Shown in pieces: positions 54,897 to 64,000 of a stretch of 64,000 bases of DNA (positions are counted from its first letter, which is position 1; the number at the start of each line of letters is the position of its first letter). The position numbers were made by a program, and so were the translations under genes. Source of the stretch: Canibacter zhoujuaniae (GTDB lineage: Bacteria > Actinomycetota > Actinomycetes > Actinomycetales > Microbacteriaceae); the NCBI RefSeq assembly GCF_011752015.1, contig NZ_JAAIKA010000001.1, positions 496,001 through 560,000 on the forward strand. The letters are read 5' to 3'. A model generated the notes under the pieces. It made no database searches. It was not told the origin of the DNA and saw nothing but the letters and a program-made list of their open reading frames with translations.

Positions 54897-56972
54897 ATGC
54901 ACATCAGATTTAAAAGGCTATTTTCAGGAGCCAGCGCTCTGGCTCTTGTTATGGGCGGCAGCATCCTCCTAGGCACAACCGCGGCAACAGCGCTTGAAAC
55001 TTCAGACCTGCCTGTTTACACGCCAGAGCAACCGCAGTTTACTCGCGAACAAATTAACCCCGAGTTCCGCAGCGAATACCACTATGCGCCAGTTTTCCAA
55101 CCCGTGGAAAACCAGTGCTCAAACGTGCTGCAGGGTCATTGGGCGCGTGTGACCTGCTGGACAGATGACGGCGATAACCTAATCGTGCGTGTCGAGTTCC
55201 TGCACCGCAGAGGAGCTGTTGGCGCATACATTAAGGAAGACACCGCAACTCAAAATGACGGCGGAGAAAACCGCCGTTTTGACGGTCGAATTAAAAAGTT
55301 CTATCCGATTCCTGCAGAAAACCGCACCGCAGATGGGCGCCCCTATCTAATCTTCAGCATGAAGTACTGGGAGTCAGAAGATTTCTACATTGAAGCTGTA
55401 GACAACCTCGGTAAAACTTACGCCGACTACCTTGTACGGGTCACCCAAAATGTAAACCGTGAATCGGATGCGGATCCTGTTGTTGCACGTCAAGCTGTAA
55501 CCTACGACAAGTCTTTCTACAAGCTTTCCCAGCCTCTGCGTTTCGAAAAATATGAGGTTGTTGACGGGCAGCTTAAAGCTGTGTACTCGATGATTAATGC
55601 CGATCCTGCGCAGGCAGATTTGCTGGATAAGATCGAGATTTGGCCGGTTTCAGCAGAGACATACACTTGGCGGCCTGAAAACACTGACGGTCTGTGGCGT
55701 CCATACGTTGAGGTTCCAACTCGTCCCTTGGGTTGTGATGCCCGCAATTTGGATGTTCCACGCGTCTCAAAAATTGCTGCTGCTGAAGCACCTGGGCTTG
55801 AGATTCTTACATACTCTAAAGACTCTGCTGAGTATCCCCTCGTGCGCGATGGTGCAAAAACATCCATCTACGTTGATGTGAAACCAGGTTGGGAGCGTCT
55901 GCAGTACGAAACCTGGTCTATTGGTTGCTCTAACTCTTTTGGGCGGCCAGGTCAGATTCGCCCATATCAGGGGCAGGTGACAATGCCGGAGGTGTCACTG
56001 CTTAGCGTCACCAAGGATCTTGGTCCGGAGGCTGCTGCCGCTGTAGCCAAAACGCAAGAATTTGGTGGAACGGTTTCATACCCGGCTGGCACCTACACCC
56101 AACAGTTTGCAAACACAACAGGTTGGCAGGGTCTTGACTGGTCTGGACGCCGTGCTTACTCATACGAAGGCGCAAGCTATGATTGGGCGACGACCGGGGG
56201 CGGCACCTGGAATGCTCCTATCATGCCTGCTGAAGCGACTGTGACCGTAACGGAGAATGCCGTTGCAAAGCCAAAGTTTGCGACTTGGGAAAGTGCCGTG
56301 CCAGACGCACAGCCACTGGTAGCAACATCGGCCGCACTTGCGGTTAATCACGCTGGTGCAGCAAGAACGGCTCAGAATACTGCGAATACATTTGGGGATC
56401 TTCCAAACTGTGCACCTGGAACTCCAGCACTGCCACAGGCAGGCTGGGAGACCGGCAATCACCCAGACACCGCGCTTTACACAAATGCGCGTGTCGGTAA
56501 TGAGATAACGTGGCAGGGCTGTGTTCCTACACCTCCGAAGCCGCCTGTAGTAGATGAGTGTGGCCCTGATAATGCTGCCTACACGCTGCCGGAGAATACT
56601 GAGGATCTTACCTGGGAACTGAGCGATGACGGCTCGATAACCGCTACCGTTGCAGCAGGTAAATCATTTGCAGACGGCACAACACGCATTGTTTACGAAG
56701 CTCCGGTTGATTCAAATGTGAGCTGTGATGATGATTCTGTAACACCACCAGATGATTCAACAACGTCACCAGAACCTCCGGCAACACCACAGGATCCACC
56801 AGCAACACCAGAGAAGCCCACAACTCCGGAAAACTCGAAGGCCCCTGTCAAAGTAAAAGCGAAAAAAACTTTGGCTGAAACCGGTTCTTCAAACACCGCA
56901 ATCCTGTGGACGAGCGTGCTACTTCTGGGATCGGGCTTAGCAATGATAACCGTTAAGCGTCGCAGTAACTAA
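54897..56972 (+). CDS. Large LAxTG-anchored surface protein
   Basis: The 691-residue protein has a signal peptide (about 1-32), a long extracellular region with several cysteines and strand-rich sequence, a Pro/Thr-rich spacer (TPPDDSTTSPEPPATPQDPP), and a cell-wall sorting signal: LAETG, a hydrophobic helix and a KRRSN tail. LAxTG is the preferred signal of class E sortases in actinobacteria. No sortase gene is in the window. It likely pairs with the following SpaA-like protein as an adhesin; the binding target is not evident. Confidence 0.88.
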   Translation: MHIRFKRLFSGASALALVMGGSILLGTTAATALETSDLPVYTPEQPQFTREQINPEFRSEYHYAPVFQPVENQCSNVLQGHWARVTCWTDDGDNLIVRVEFLHRRGAVGAYIKEDTATQNDGGENRRFDGRIKKFYPIPAENRTADGRPYLIFSMKYWESEDFYIEAVDNLGKTYADYLVRVTQNVNRESDADPVVARQAVTYDKSFYKLSQPLRFEKYEVVDGQLKAVYSMINADPAQADLLDKIEIWPVSAETYTWRPENTDGLWRPYVEVPTRPLGCDARNLDVPRVSKIAAAEAPGLEILTYSKDSAEYPLVRDGAKTSIYVDVKPGWERLQYETWSIGCSNSFGRPGQIRPYQGQVTMPEVSLLSVTKDLGPEAAAAVAKTQEFGGTVSYPAGTYTQQFANTTGWQGLDWSGRRAYSYEGASYDWATTGGGTWNAPIMPAEATVTVTENAVAKPKFATWESAVPDAQPLVATSAALAVNHAGAARTAQNTANTFGDLPNCAPGTPALPQAGWETGNHPDTALYTNARVGNEITWQGCVPTPPKPPVVDECGPDNAAYTLPENTEDLTWELSDDGSITATVAAGKSFADGTTRIVYEAPVDSNVSCDDDSVTPPDDSTTSPEPPATPQDPPATPEKPTTPENSKAPVKVKAKKTLAETGSSNTAILWTSVLLLGSGLAMITVKRRSN

Positions 56973-57000
56973 CTGTCGTTACTGGTTATTCCTTCTGCCA

Positions 57001-57113
57001 CGGCACCCCTAATTGGGGCTGCCGACGAAATCAAAACCCGCTGAATACTCTGCAAAAACACAGCTAATTGGTCTTTATAGATTAAGTAGCAGGGCAGGGT
57101 ACTCAGCGGGTTT
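57001..57113 (+). terminator. Hairpins between the two surface-protein genes
   Basis: A first hairpin (57001-57009 with 57015-57024, one bulge) is followed by an 11-bp pair AAACCCGCTGA (57034-57044) and 57103-57113 that closes a 58-nt loop and ends in a T-run. The second is a possible terminator with a structured loop; the rest of the 297-bp gap shows nothing else. Confidence 0.5.
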
Positions 57114-57269
57114 TTGAATTAAAAACAGCCACTTTTGCGCTGCTAAGGCCTGTGCCTGTTAGCCGAATAAATAACCAATAATTAACTATTGATGGTTGCT
57201 TAGCGTTGCGGTAGGCTTGCTCAGGATACTCAGAACCCCTGCCACTACCCCACAACAAGAAGGTGCAGT

Positions 57270-59324
57270 TTGCCAAGCCCCAACCCAGGTTTGCTACCGC
57301 TAAACAACCGTCCCCTTAAAGCAATCGTCTCGCTGCTGCTGACACTCTTTCTGGCAGCTGGTTTTATGTTTGCAACAACCACAGCCTATGCGGCTGAGCC
57401 TGACTGGGGCATTCCCGAAAACCAAGCTGGGTTGCCGCTCAATAATGCGGCACCTCTCACCAAATTCGATGACGGTCAGAACCACGTCGCCGAAGTGTGC
57501 CCAGTTGAGCTGCGTGAAATTCTGCAAGACCGTGATGGTAATGACATTAAGTTCACAACCGATGATGGACGTATCGTAAACGCAAGCTGGACGTTCTGCA
57601 ATGTTCGACAGGCCTATATCGACGCAAAACAAGCAGCAACCGGGCGCATGCAAGCTGCTCTAACATCACCCGTTTACGATAGTTTCTTTTTCATCAACGG
57701 GTATTCCCCATCCAGACTTGCGGATCTCGAACTAATCTCTATGTATTTCCGCGAAAATCAACAGACCGGAGAGATCAGTCTCGGAGTCCCCTACCCGGGA
57801 ACTAATAGATTCACGCCGCAGTTCTCAGGTTTTGCCCCGGGTGACACCCTGTATCGTTCAGTAAACATCCGTGTCAATCACATGAGGTCAGCCTACGAAG
57901 AGGCGAGCACAGCACTTTTCGCCTTTGGCGCTGGCACGGTTAAAGATCCAAACACACAGACCTTTGTTGATGCTGAGTCTTTCAGTTTCATGACTGCACG
58001 CGACCTAAAGGTTGACGGTCAGCCAAGCTCCCTGTTTGATACCCGTGATTCACAGATCCTTGTGGATGCCCAGGGGCGCGAAACAGCAGTCTGGCAAAAA
58101 GTGTACTCACGAAACACAGACGGCCCAGAAGTTAAGCGGCTTTACCAGTTTACGCTCGACGTTCCGGCAGGCCAGATCACTCAAATCCAGTTCCGCAACA
58201 ACTTCTCGACCAGAGGTGTCACAGCCGGAACAATCACATTACGTGAGGGTGTGCACCGTATCCCAGAGGTTGAGGTGATCTCGGTGCTTGATAAGGATTA
58301 CCGTCTCGCACGCGGACTCGTAAACGCCGCAGGTGAGCCGGATGTGACGCAGCCTATCGAGCCGCGAGAACTGGCAGCAAGCTTTACGCCTCTGGATCTA
58401 AACCACCCCGAGGATCTTCCCGACAGTATCTTGGCCGCCAATATTATTGGTCGCACAGTTTGGGCGGGTGATACATTCAATGCACGTCAATTCGATGATG
58501 CGTTCCCGAACTTTGGCTTAGTTATGACTGAAAATGAGTGGATAGAACGCACAACAACGAATGCAGCCGGATATGTTGCTGTTGGCACCGATCTGAAACA
58601 AGAGCCTGTGGCTGACAACCCGGATGTTCTAAAAACTTCGAATATCGAATTTGAGTACGGGGTTAACGCCGCTGATGGGCGTGTGCAGCTGCGCAAGCAT
58701 TTCTACCGCACCTTCCGGTTGATTCCAGCCCAGTTACAGGCGCAAAAAACTGATGCTGAGATCGGCGCAGCGTTGGCGGGCGCAAAATTTGAACTGTGGT
58801 CGCATGATGGCAGCATGAAGCTCATCGGTAAAACATTCACAAGTGATGAGAACGGTCAGATAACACTGTTTGACACCGCAGGTCAACCACTTAACGAAGT
58901 TATGACAGATTCCTTCATTGCTTCACTCCCGCACGCAGATGACAACGGGATCATCGAAACCGAGCGTGGCTATCTGCTTGAACCCGGCACTTATATGCTG
59001 CGCGAAGTTGAGGCGCCGCAGGGTTACCAGCTACCTGACAGTGCTGACACTCTGGTGGAGATTAGTAAGCGTGATGACAGCACGCGCTATGAAGCTGTCA
59101 CAGTTGCAGTGCCAAATGTGCGAGTTCCAGCTCAGAATCTGACTCCACCACCAAATCCTGCAGAAGACCCTGTTAAACCGGTAACGCCAATCAGCCCTCA
59201 AGAGCCGAAACCCGCTCCACATAAGCTCGCAGCTACGGGAGCAGAATTAACCCCATTAGTGGTGCTCGCAGGTGCTCTTATCCTTTCTGGAGGTGCGCTA
59301 CTGCGCCGAAACTATCGTCACTAG
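57270..59324 (+). CDS. SpaA-like surface adhesin or pilin with LAATG sorting signal
   Basis: The 684-residue protein begins with TTG 57270 (AGAAGG upstream) and a signal peptide ending near TTAYAAEP. After a long N-terminal region comes a SpaA/prealbumin-like domain (about 485-620: LAGAKFELWS, then the E-box YMLREVEAPQGYQLP with the Glu for an internal isopeptide bond), a Pro-rich spacer and LAATG, helix, RRNYRH tail. It could be a pilus tip or a stand-alone adhesin. A classical YPK pilin motif is not seen. Confidence 0.88.
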   Translation: MPSPNPGLLPLNNRPLKAIVSLLLTLFLAAGFMFATTTAYAAEPDWGIPENQAGLPLNNAAPLTKFDDGQNHVAEVCPVELREILQDRDGNDIKFTTDDGRIVNASWTFCNVRQAYIDAKQAATGRMQAALTSPVYDSFFFINGYSPSRLADLELISMYFRENQQTGEISLGVPYPGTNRFTPQFSGFAPGDTLYRSVNIRVNHMRSAYEEASTALFAFGAGTVKDPNTQTFVDAESFSFMTARDLKVDGQPSSLFDTRDSQILVDAQGRETAVWQKVYSRNTDGPEVKRLYQFTLDVPAGQITQIQFRNNFSTRGVTAGTITLREGVHRIPEVEVISVLDKDYRLARGLVNAAGEPDVTQPIEPRELAASFTPLDLNHPEDLPDSILAANIIGRTVWAGDTFNARQFDDAFPNFGLVMTENEWIERTTTNAAGYVAVGTDLKQEPVADNPDVLKTSNIEFEYGVNAADGRVQLRKHFYRTFRLIPAQLQAQKTDAEIGAALAGAKFELWSHDGSMKLIGKTFTSDENGQITLFDTAGQPLNEVMTDSFIASLPHADDNGIIETERGYLLEPGTYMLREVEAPQGYQLPDSADTLVEISKRDDSTRYEAVTVAVPNVRVPAQNLTPPPNPAEDPVKPVTPISPQEPKPAPHKLAATGAELTPLVVLAGALILSGGALLRRNYRH

Positions 59325-59487
59325 TTTTATTGAATTTGAAAGACTCTTCTGAATTCAATAGAATGGCGATGAGTGAGACGAGTTACAGCTCATCAATCTC
59401 AGGTGCAGCAGGAGTGTCAAGGCTGACGCGCCAGCAGGCAACAAATTCCAGTGCGGGAATGATTAAACCAAGGAAGGTTTACAACAA

Positions 59488-60741
59488 ATGAAATTTACGC
59501 GTACCCTCAAAGCATTAGCCCTTGGCTCTGCGCTCACGCTAGGACTCTCAGCATGTGCCACCAACGGCGGTGCTTCGTCGAGCGGGGAATCCAACGACTC
59601 CGGCAGCACTGAGCTGACGATGCTCGTTCCAACCTACTCTGACGCTACTAAGGGCCTGTGGGAAAAAGTTATTAAGGGCTTCGAAGCGGCTAATAAAGGC
59701 GTGAAGGTCAGCCTTGAAGTTGTGTCATGGGACGACTTAGACAAAACCGTTGCAACCCGAATTCAGGGCGGCAAAGCTCCTGATATTTACAACGGCGGCG
59801 ACTTTACCTCTTTTGTGAGCGAAGAGCTACTCTACCCAATTTCTGAAGTTACCAGCCCAGAAACCCTTGACGATTTCACTGATTCATTTATCGAGAATGC
59901 TTCTGTTGACGGCGTGCAGTACGGCGCTCCGCTGATCGCTTCAGCACGTGCGCTCTTTGCAAATCAGGATCTCCTCGATAAGGCTGGCATCACCGAGTGG
60001 CCAAAGACTTGGGACGACCTAAAAGCTGCAGCTCTCAAGATTAAAGAGACCACCGGCAAGTCTGGCTACGGCTTGCCACTCGGGTCTGAAGAAGCTCAGG
60101 CTGAAGCTGCGATCTGGTTCTATGGCGCCGGAGGCGGTTATGGTGATGCTTCTAAGCTGACCATCGACTCAGCAAAGAATATCGAAGCAGCACAGTACAT
60201 TAAAGGCCTCTACGATGCTGGGGCCACCCAGCCTGATCCACAGGCCTCACAGCGTACCCCACTGCTGGATGTCTTTGTCCAGGGCGAAATTGGTTTCCAG
60301 ATTGGTCTGCCTCCAACGGTTAAGCAGATTAAAGAGACCAACCCAGACCTGAACTACACAGTCGGATCTATCCCAACCAAGGACGGCTCTCCGTTCACCC
60401 TAGGTGTTGCCGACCACCTTGTAGCGTTTAACACTGGCGGCGAAGAAAAGAAAGAAGCGATCAAGGCTTTCTTCGATTACTTCTACTCAACCGATGTTTA
60501 CACCGACTGGGTAACCACTGAAAACTTCCTGCCAACAACAGATTCTGGCAACGAAAAGATGAGCTCAAACGAAGACATTAAAGCCTTCCTCGAGCTGCTC
60601 CCAGACGCAAACTTCTACCCATCTGCAAATCCGCACTGGCAGGATGCTGCTGTTTCGATGAAGCAGAACTTTGGCCTCGTCATCACTCAAGACCCTGCTG
60701 ACGTGCTGAAGAAAATTCAGTCGGAAGCTGACGCTGGTTAA
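59488..60741 (+). CDS. Sugar ABC transporter substrate-binding lipoprotein
   Basis: The 417-residue protein has a lipobox LSAC (Cys23) and the family 1 extracellular solute-binding fold: LTMLVPTYSDATKGLWEKVI, PDIYNGGDFTSFVSEELL, TWDDLKAAALKI and the late KAFFDYFYS segment. It is the first gene of an importer with two permeases and no ATPase, as in actinobacteria that share an MsiK-type ATPase. The sugar is not evident. Confidence 0.92.
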   Translation: MKFTRTLKALALGSALTLGLSACATNGGASSSGESNDSGSTELTMLVPTYSDATKGLWEKVIKGFEAANKGVKVSLEVVSWDDLDKTVATRIQGGKAPDIYNGGDFTSFVSEELLYPISEVTSPETLDDFTDSFIENASVDGVQYGAPLIASARALFANQDLLDKAGITEWPKTWDDLKAAALKIKETTGKSGYGLPLGSEEAQAEAAIWFYGAGGGYGDASKLTIDSAKNIEAAQYIKGLYDAGATQPDPQASQRTPLLDVFVQGEIGFQIGLPPTVKQIKETNPDLNYTVGSIPTKDGSPFTLGVADHLVAFNTGGEEKKEAIKAFFDYFYSTDVYTDWVTTENFLPTTDSGNEKMSSNEDIKAFLELLPDANFYPSANPHWQDAAVSMKQNFGLVITQDPADVLKKIQSEADAG

Positions 60742-60767
60742 TAACAGCTAAGGTTACTGAAACTATC

Positions 60768-60807
60768 AGAAGTGGCCGTGCCTGCTTGTACGGGCACGGC
60801 CACTTCT
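60768..60807 (+). terminator. 15-bp hairpin after the binding-protein gene
   Basis: Arms 60768-60782 and 60793-60807 pair perfectly and are followed by a CTCTTATTTCT stretch. Between binding protein and permeases such a hairpin usually stops part of the transcripts and stabilises the upstream mRNA, giving excess binding protein. Confidence 0.75.
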
Positions 60808-60863
60808 CTTATTTCTGCTACGTGATTTAAACCTTTTCCGATCCCGTCGAACTGAACCGAATT

Positions 60864-61793
60864 ATGACTTCTAAACAACAGGTCTCCCACAGCGGTGTGG
60901 CTCTAAGACCGCGCGGCACTAGGCTGAGTGATTCAGTCCGGGCTTTACCCTGGATTGGCCCAGCTACGCTTCTAATTTTCTTAGTAGTGATCTTCCCGGC
61001 TGGGTTGATGTTCTTCAACTCCACAAGGAAGATCTCCCGCTCAGGTATTGATAAAGGCTCTGTGGGTTTCGAAAACTACACAACCCTATTTGAGAATCCG
61101 GCACTCCCCGGTGTTATTCTGCGCACGCTCATTTGGGTTGTCGTGGTTGTGGCCGTCACAGTTGTGCTGTCGTTAGCAATCGCACAACTTTTAAACAAAG
61201 CTTTTCCGGGGCGTCGCATAGTGCGCATGATAGTTGTAATTCCGTGGGCTGCGTCAGTGGTTATGACCACAATGGTTGTGTACTACGGTCTCGAGCCGTT
61301 CATCGGTATTTTCAATAAGTTTTTTGTAGATACAGGCATTATTTCCGAGCCTTACGGTTTCACAAAAAATCCCACCTCAGCTTTTATCGCTGCAATTGTT
61401 GTAGCAATTTTCGTCTCACTGCCGTTCACTACCTACACCCTTCTTTCTGGCTTAGCTACAGTCCCAGCTGATGTAATTGAGGCCGCTCGGGTAGACGGCG
61501 CAGGACCGATCCGAACATACTTCCAAATAGTGCTGCCCCAGCTGCGCTCAGCGTTAGCGGTGGCCGTGCTAATTAACGGTATTAACGTATTTAACAGTCT
61601 TCCAATTTTGCGAGTTATGGCCGGCGCAATGCCCGGTAACGAGGCTGACACAGTGATGACTTTGATCTTTAAATACATAGATCGCGGTCAGTATCACATC
61701 TCGTCAGCGCTTTCGGTAATCGGTTTTATCATCGTCATGATTATCGTCGCAGTTTATGTCAAGGTTGTTAATCCACTGAAGCAGGGTGATTAA
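60864..61793 (+). CDS. Sugar ABC transporter permease (MalF type)
   Basis: The 309-residue protein has six helices and the EAA loop VIEAARVDGAGPIRTYFQIVLPQLR. ATG 60864 is the first start; no strong ribosome site is visible. It overlaps the next permease by 8 bp. Confidence 0.93.
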   Translation: MTSKQQVSHSGVALRPRGTRLSDSVRALPWIGPATLLIFLVVIFPAGLMFFNSTRKISRSGIDKGSVGFENYTTLFENPALPGVILRTLIWVVVVVAVTVVLSLAIAQLLNKAFPGRRIVRMIVVIPWAASVVMTTMVVYYGLEPFIGIFNKFFVDTGIISEPYGFTKNPTSAFIAAIVVAIFVSLPFTTYTLLSGLATVPADVIEAARVDGAGPIRTYFQIVLPQLRSALAVAVLINGINVFNSLPILRVMAGAMPGNEADTVMTLIFKYIDRGQYHISSALSVIGFIIVMIIVAVYVKVVNPLKQGD

Positions 61794-62676
61794 TTTGGGC
61801 GCAAAAGTAACCACAGGTCATCGTGTGAAAAAATACACTAAACACCAACTCACGCTGTCGCAGTTGCTGCTGCGCTGCTGTGGCGGTCTGGTGTTGGCGG
61901 TGCTATTTTTAATCCCCTATGTTGTTATGTTCTTTGGCTCGGTAAAGTCAAAGCAGGAAATTCGTAGTGTCAACCCAACCTATCTGCCGCAAGAATGGCA
62001 TCTAGAAAACTACATCAACATGTGGAGCACCCCCGAGACTCCGCTTGTCAATAACCTAGTCTCAACGATCGTCATTTCAGTTGGCGCAACCCTGCTTGTG
62101 CTCCTGGTTGCTCTGCCAGCGGCCTACTATACAGCCCGCGTGAATTTTCCAATGAAGAAAGTTTTCCTTTCTTTGGTGATTGTCACGCAGATGCTTCAAC
62201 CCGCGGTGCTGACAGCCGGTCTGTTCCGTGAGTTTTCTTTGCTGGGCATCAATAACACTTGGCTTGCAATGATTCTGGTTAATGCCGCTTTTAACCTCTC
62301 ATTTGCAACATGGATCATGCACTCTTTCTTTGCGTCGATCCCGAAAGAGATTGAAGAAGCAGCGCAGGTTGATGGAGCAAGTCAGTGGAAAACACTCACA
62401 AGGATTAACCTTCCGCTTGTCTGGCCGGGTATTGTCACCGCGACCATTTTCGCGTTCGTTGCCTGCTGGAATGAATTCGCAGCCTCACTTGTGCTTCTCA
62501 ACTCCGCAGAGCTGCAGCCGCTATCAGTGGCGCTGACAAAGTTTGTTGGCCAGTATGAAACTTCTTGGCACTATGTTTTCGGTGTCTCGATTATTTCAGT
62601 TGTGCCAGTGGTAATTCTGTTCATGCTCATCGAGAAGCGCCTAATTGGTGGTCTTACTGCAGGTGCTGTGAAGTAA
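61786..62676 (+). CDS. Sugar ABC transporter permease (MalG type)
   Basis: The 296-residue protein has six helices and the EAA loop EIEEAAQVDGASQWKTLTRI. The start is GTG 61786 or TTG 61795. A strong terminator follows the stop, closing the operon without an ATPase gene. Confidence 0.93.
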   Translation: MINLGAKVTTGHRVKKYTKHQLTLSQLLLRCCGGLVLAVLFLIPYVVMFFGSVKSKQEIRSVNPTYLPQEWHLENYINMWSTPETPLVNNLVSTIVISVGATLLVLLVALPAAYYTARVNFPMKKVFLSLVIVTQMLQPAVLTAGLFREFSLLGINNTWLAMILVNAAFNLSFATWIMHSFFASIPKEIEEAAQVDGASQWKTLTRINLPLVWPGIVTATIFAFVACWNEFAASLVLLNSAELQPLSVALTKFVGQYETSWHYVFGVSIISVVPVVILFMLIEKRLIGGLTAGAVK

Positions 62677-62683
62677 ACCGCAG

Positions 62684-62726
62684 GTGTAAAGCCCCACGCC
62701 TCGCAAGATGCCGTGGGGCTTTACAC
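62684..62726. terminator. Bidirectional terminator between the sugar operon and ogt
   Basis: Arms 62684-62698 and 62712-62726 form a perfect 15-bp stem between convergent genes, with GC-rich core and T/A edges on both sides. Confidence 0.8.
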
Positions 62727-62745
62727 TGATCTGCTCCGGTAGCTT

Positions 62746-63273
62746 TTACAGATGCCCGGCAGGAGGTTTTTCTACGGCGCTCTCCAGTCGCAGTAAGAAC
62801 TGTTTCGCAGCCACCCCGCCGGCGTAGCGTCCGATGTTTCCGTCGGCACGCACAACTCTGTGACAGGGCACCACTATGGGAAGCGGGTTCAAAGCGCACG
62901 CTGTTCCAACAGCTCGCGCAGCTCCCGGATTGCCGAGGCACTCAGCTATCTGTCCATAACTCAACGTCTGGCCGTATTCTATTTGGGGTAAGAATCTCTG
63001 CACTGCCAGTCGAAAACCACTGCCCGACCCAAAGTCAACTGGTAGCGAGAAAGTCCGCAGCTCTCCCGCAAAATATGCTTTAAGCTGCGCTACAGCGTCT
63101 GCAAAAGTAGCCGGAAAACACTCAGCCGTTTGTCGATACTTTCGCGAATAGGCTGCGCGCAGTTCGACAAAATCTTCAGCGTCTAATCCGATACGCACAA
63201 GGTTTTCATCGTATGCGATAAGCAGCAGCTGCCCTATCGGTGATTCAACTTCACAGTAATTGAGCCGTGCCAT
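62746..63273 (-). CDS. ogt: Methylated-DNA--protein-cysteine methyltransferase
   Basis: This suicide DNA-repair protein takes methyl groups from O6-methylguanine. The 175-residue protein has the active-site motif VVPCHRVV, the helix-turn-helix segment GQTLSYGQIAECLGNPGAAR and the asparagine hinge ALNPLPI. ATG 63273 gives the usual start near MARLNYCEVESPIG; the frame's earlier TTG at 63294 lacks support. Confidence 0.95.
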   Translation of the reverse strand: MARLNYCEVESPIGQLLLIAYDENLVRIGLDAEDFVELRAAYSRKYRQTAECFPATFADAVAQLKAYFAGELRTFSLPVDFGSGSGFRLAVQRFLPQIEYGQTLSYGQIAECLGNPGAARAVGTACALNPLPIVVPCHRVVRADGNIGRYAGGVAAKQFLLRLESAVEKPPAGHL

Positions 63274-63295
63274 CTCTTGCGTTATGCCTCTCAAC

Positions 63296-63889
63296 TCAAC
63301 TCAGCTCAGCAACCACCCGCTGCACAACTTTAGAGTGCCGCGGCAACCGCCAGTGACTGATACCGTCGAAGGGCACCTCTGTGCCGCGTCTAGAAAATTT
63401 AGGGTTAATAACCCGATCAGAATTTGAGTATATTGAAACAACGTTACTCGCATCGGGCGCTGTAATATTTAGATCCAGCTGCAGTGTCTCAGTGACAGCG
63501 CCAAAGAGCGCTTTCGCAAGCTGGCTGTCAGGCTCTCCGGCCCAAGGCGCTCCAATCCCAACGAGTTTCTGCACGCTGCACTGTTGCGCTACAAGCAGAC
63601 CAAGCAGCCCGCCCAGTGAATAACCGACAACGTTTACCGTTTCGCCTTCCGGCATCGCTTCGCAAATATGTGCGACAGCATCGTTTAAATCCTGCGGGCC
63701 GAGTTTTGCATAAACAGGCGCGATAAATGGAATCTTAGCTTTATTGAGAGACAGCGCAAGTTTACGAAGCTCACCGGGAAATCCCATTGCACCGTGCAGA
63801 AGCACCGTCGTTGTTCCTTCTATCGCGGTTGACTGAGGCAGGGGACGATGGTTTATGGCTTTGGGTATCAGGCGCAATATGTCGGACAT
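63296..63889 (-). CDS. Small alpha/beta hydrolase (lipase-like)
   Basis: The protein (197 residues from ATG 63889, GAGAGAAG upstream) has an oxyanion-hole region LLHGAMGFPGEL, the nucleophile elbow GYSLGG, an Asp in YSNSDRVINP and the late His in GISHWRLPRHS. The catalytic triad is thus complete. Similar small lipase/esterase-like proteins often act on lipids or acyl esters; the substrate is unknown. It lies 22 bp upstream of ogt on the same strand. Confidence 0.85.
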   Translation of the reverse strand: MSDILRLIPKAINHRPLPQSTAIEGTTTVLLHGAMGFPGELRKLALSLNKAKIPFIAPVYAKLGPQDLNDAVAHICEAMPEGETVNVVGYSLGGLLGLLVAQQCSVQKLVGIGAPWAGEPDSQLAKALFGAVTETLQLDLNITAPDASNVVSIYSNSDRVINPKFSRRGTEVPFDGISHWRLPRHSKVVQRVVAELS

Positions 63890-64000
63890 AGCAACTTCTC
63901 TCAGTTCAAGCGACACAGAAAAGCTTAGCGCGGAATCAGATAATCCCGCTCACGGCCGCAAAAGCAGGCACCCTACTCTTCAGAGTTTAAACGCGGTTCC

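Noticed and set aside
44945-64000. Second copy of the tmRNA 3' end that would mark an integrated island
   Set aside because: I found no repeat of the tmRNA T arm/CCA region downstream within the window, and no integrase there.

Overview
The window is chromosomal DNA of a Gram-positive actinobacterium, most likely Micrococcales and perhaps a Microbacteriaceae-type organism of only moderate GC. The basis is the gene set: a MocR-type pdxR next to pdxST, hemQ, a HisN-type phosphatase, two LAxTG sorting signals, a sugar importer lacking its own ATPase, and a tmRNA tag ending in ALAA. Species cannot be fixed from sequence reading alone.

Layout. 1-10.5 kb: the 5' part of pnp, serA, two small membrane proteins, an ilvD-ilvB-ilvN-ilvC branched-chain amino acid operon (minus strand), a small membrane protein and nhaA. 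10.63-25.71 kb: tRNA-Lys(CTT) carrying a complete prophage of only about 15.0 kb, bounded by a 43-bp direct repeat (10667-10709 and 25669-25711). Its order is repressor, excisionase-like gene, a long structured non-coding stretch, HNH, terminase, portal, fused protease-capsid, connectors, tail genes with a -1 frameshift, tape measure, minor tail, amidase endolysin, holin region and tyrosine integrase. No replication genes are visible. 25.8-44.4 kb: ordinary core metabolism and transport: hisN-like, an APC permease, pdxST and divergent pdxR, a MurE-like ligase fused to a metQ-metN-metI operon, hemQ, an ABC exporter, pdxY, an SDR, a Pit phosphate transporter, a DUF4870-type protein, a cystathionine gamma-synthase-like enzyme and an AhpD-type protein. 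44.6-45.0 kb: tmRNA. 45.1-54.5 kb: an accessory-looking region with an ABC-2 exporter, a secreted protein plus coiled-coil partner, a small Cys-containing secreted peptide in one operon with a NarL-type histidine kinase and regulator, and a four-gene operon for a repeat lipoprotein, DipZ and an OmpR-type two-component system. 54.9-62.7 kb: two large LAxTG surface proteins and a sugar ABC importer. 62.7-64 kb: ogt and a small alpha/beta hydrolase.

The strongest observation concerns the prophage switch. The repressor gene runs into attL and its TAA stop is completed by the antisense of the host tRNA anticodon. When the ends are joined as attP, the same frame reads TAC instead of TAA and continues for 23 more codons, ending 18 nt before the integrase start. 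This is the architecture of integration-dependent immunity, in which integration itself switches the repressor form and separates repressor from integrase. Other points worth following are the structured RNA or origin candidate at 11.64-11.98 kb and the peptide/two-component cassette at 47.9-50.0 kb.
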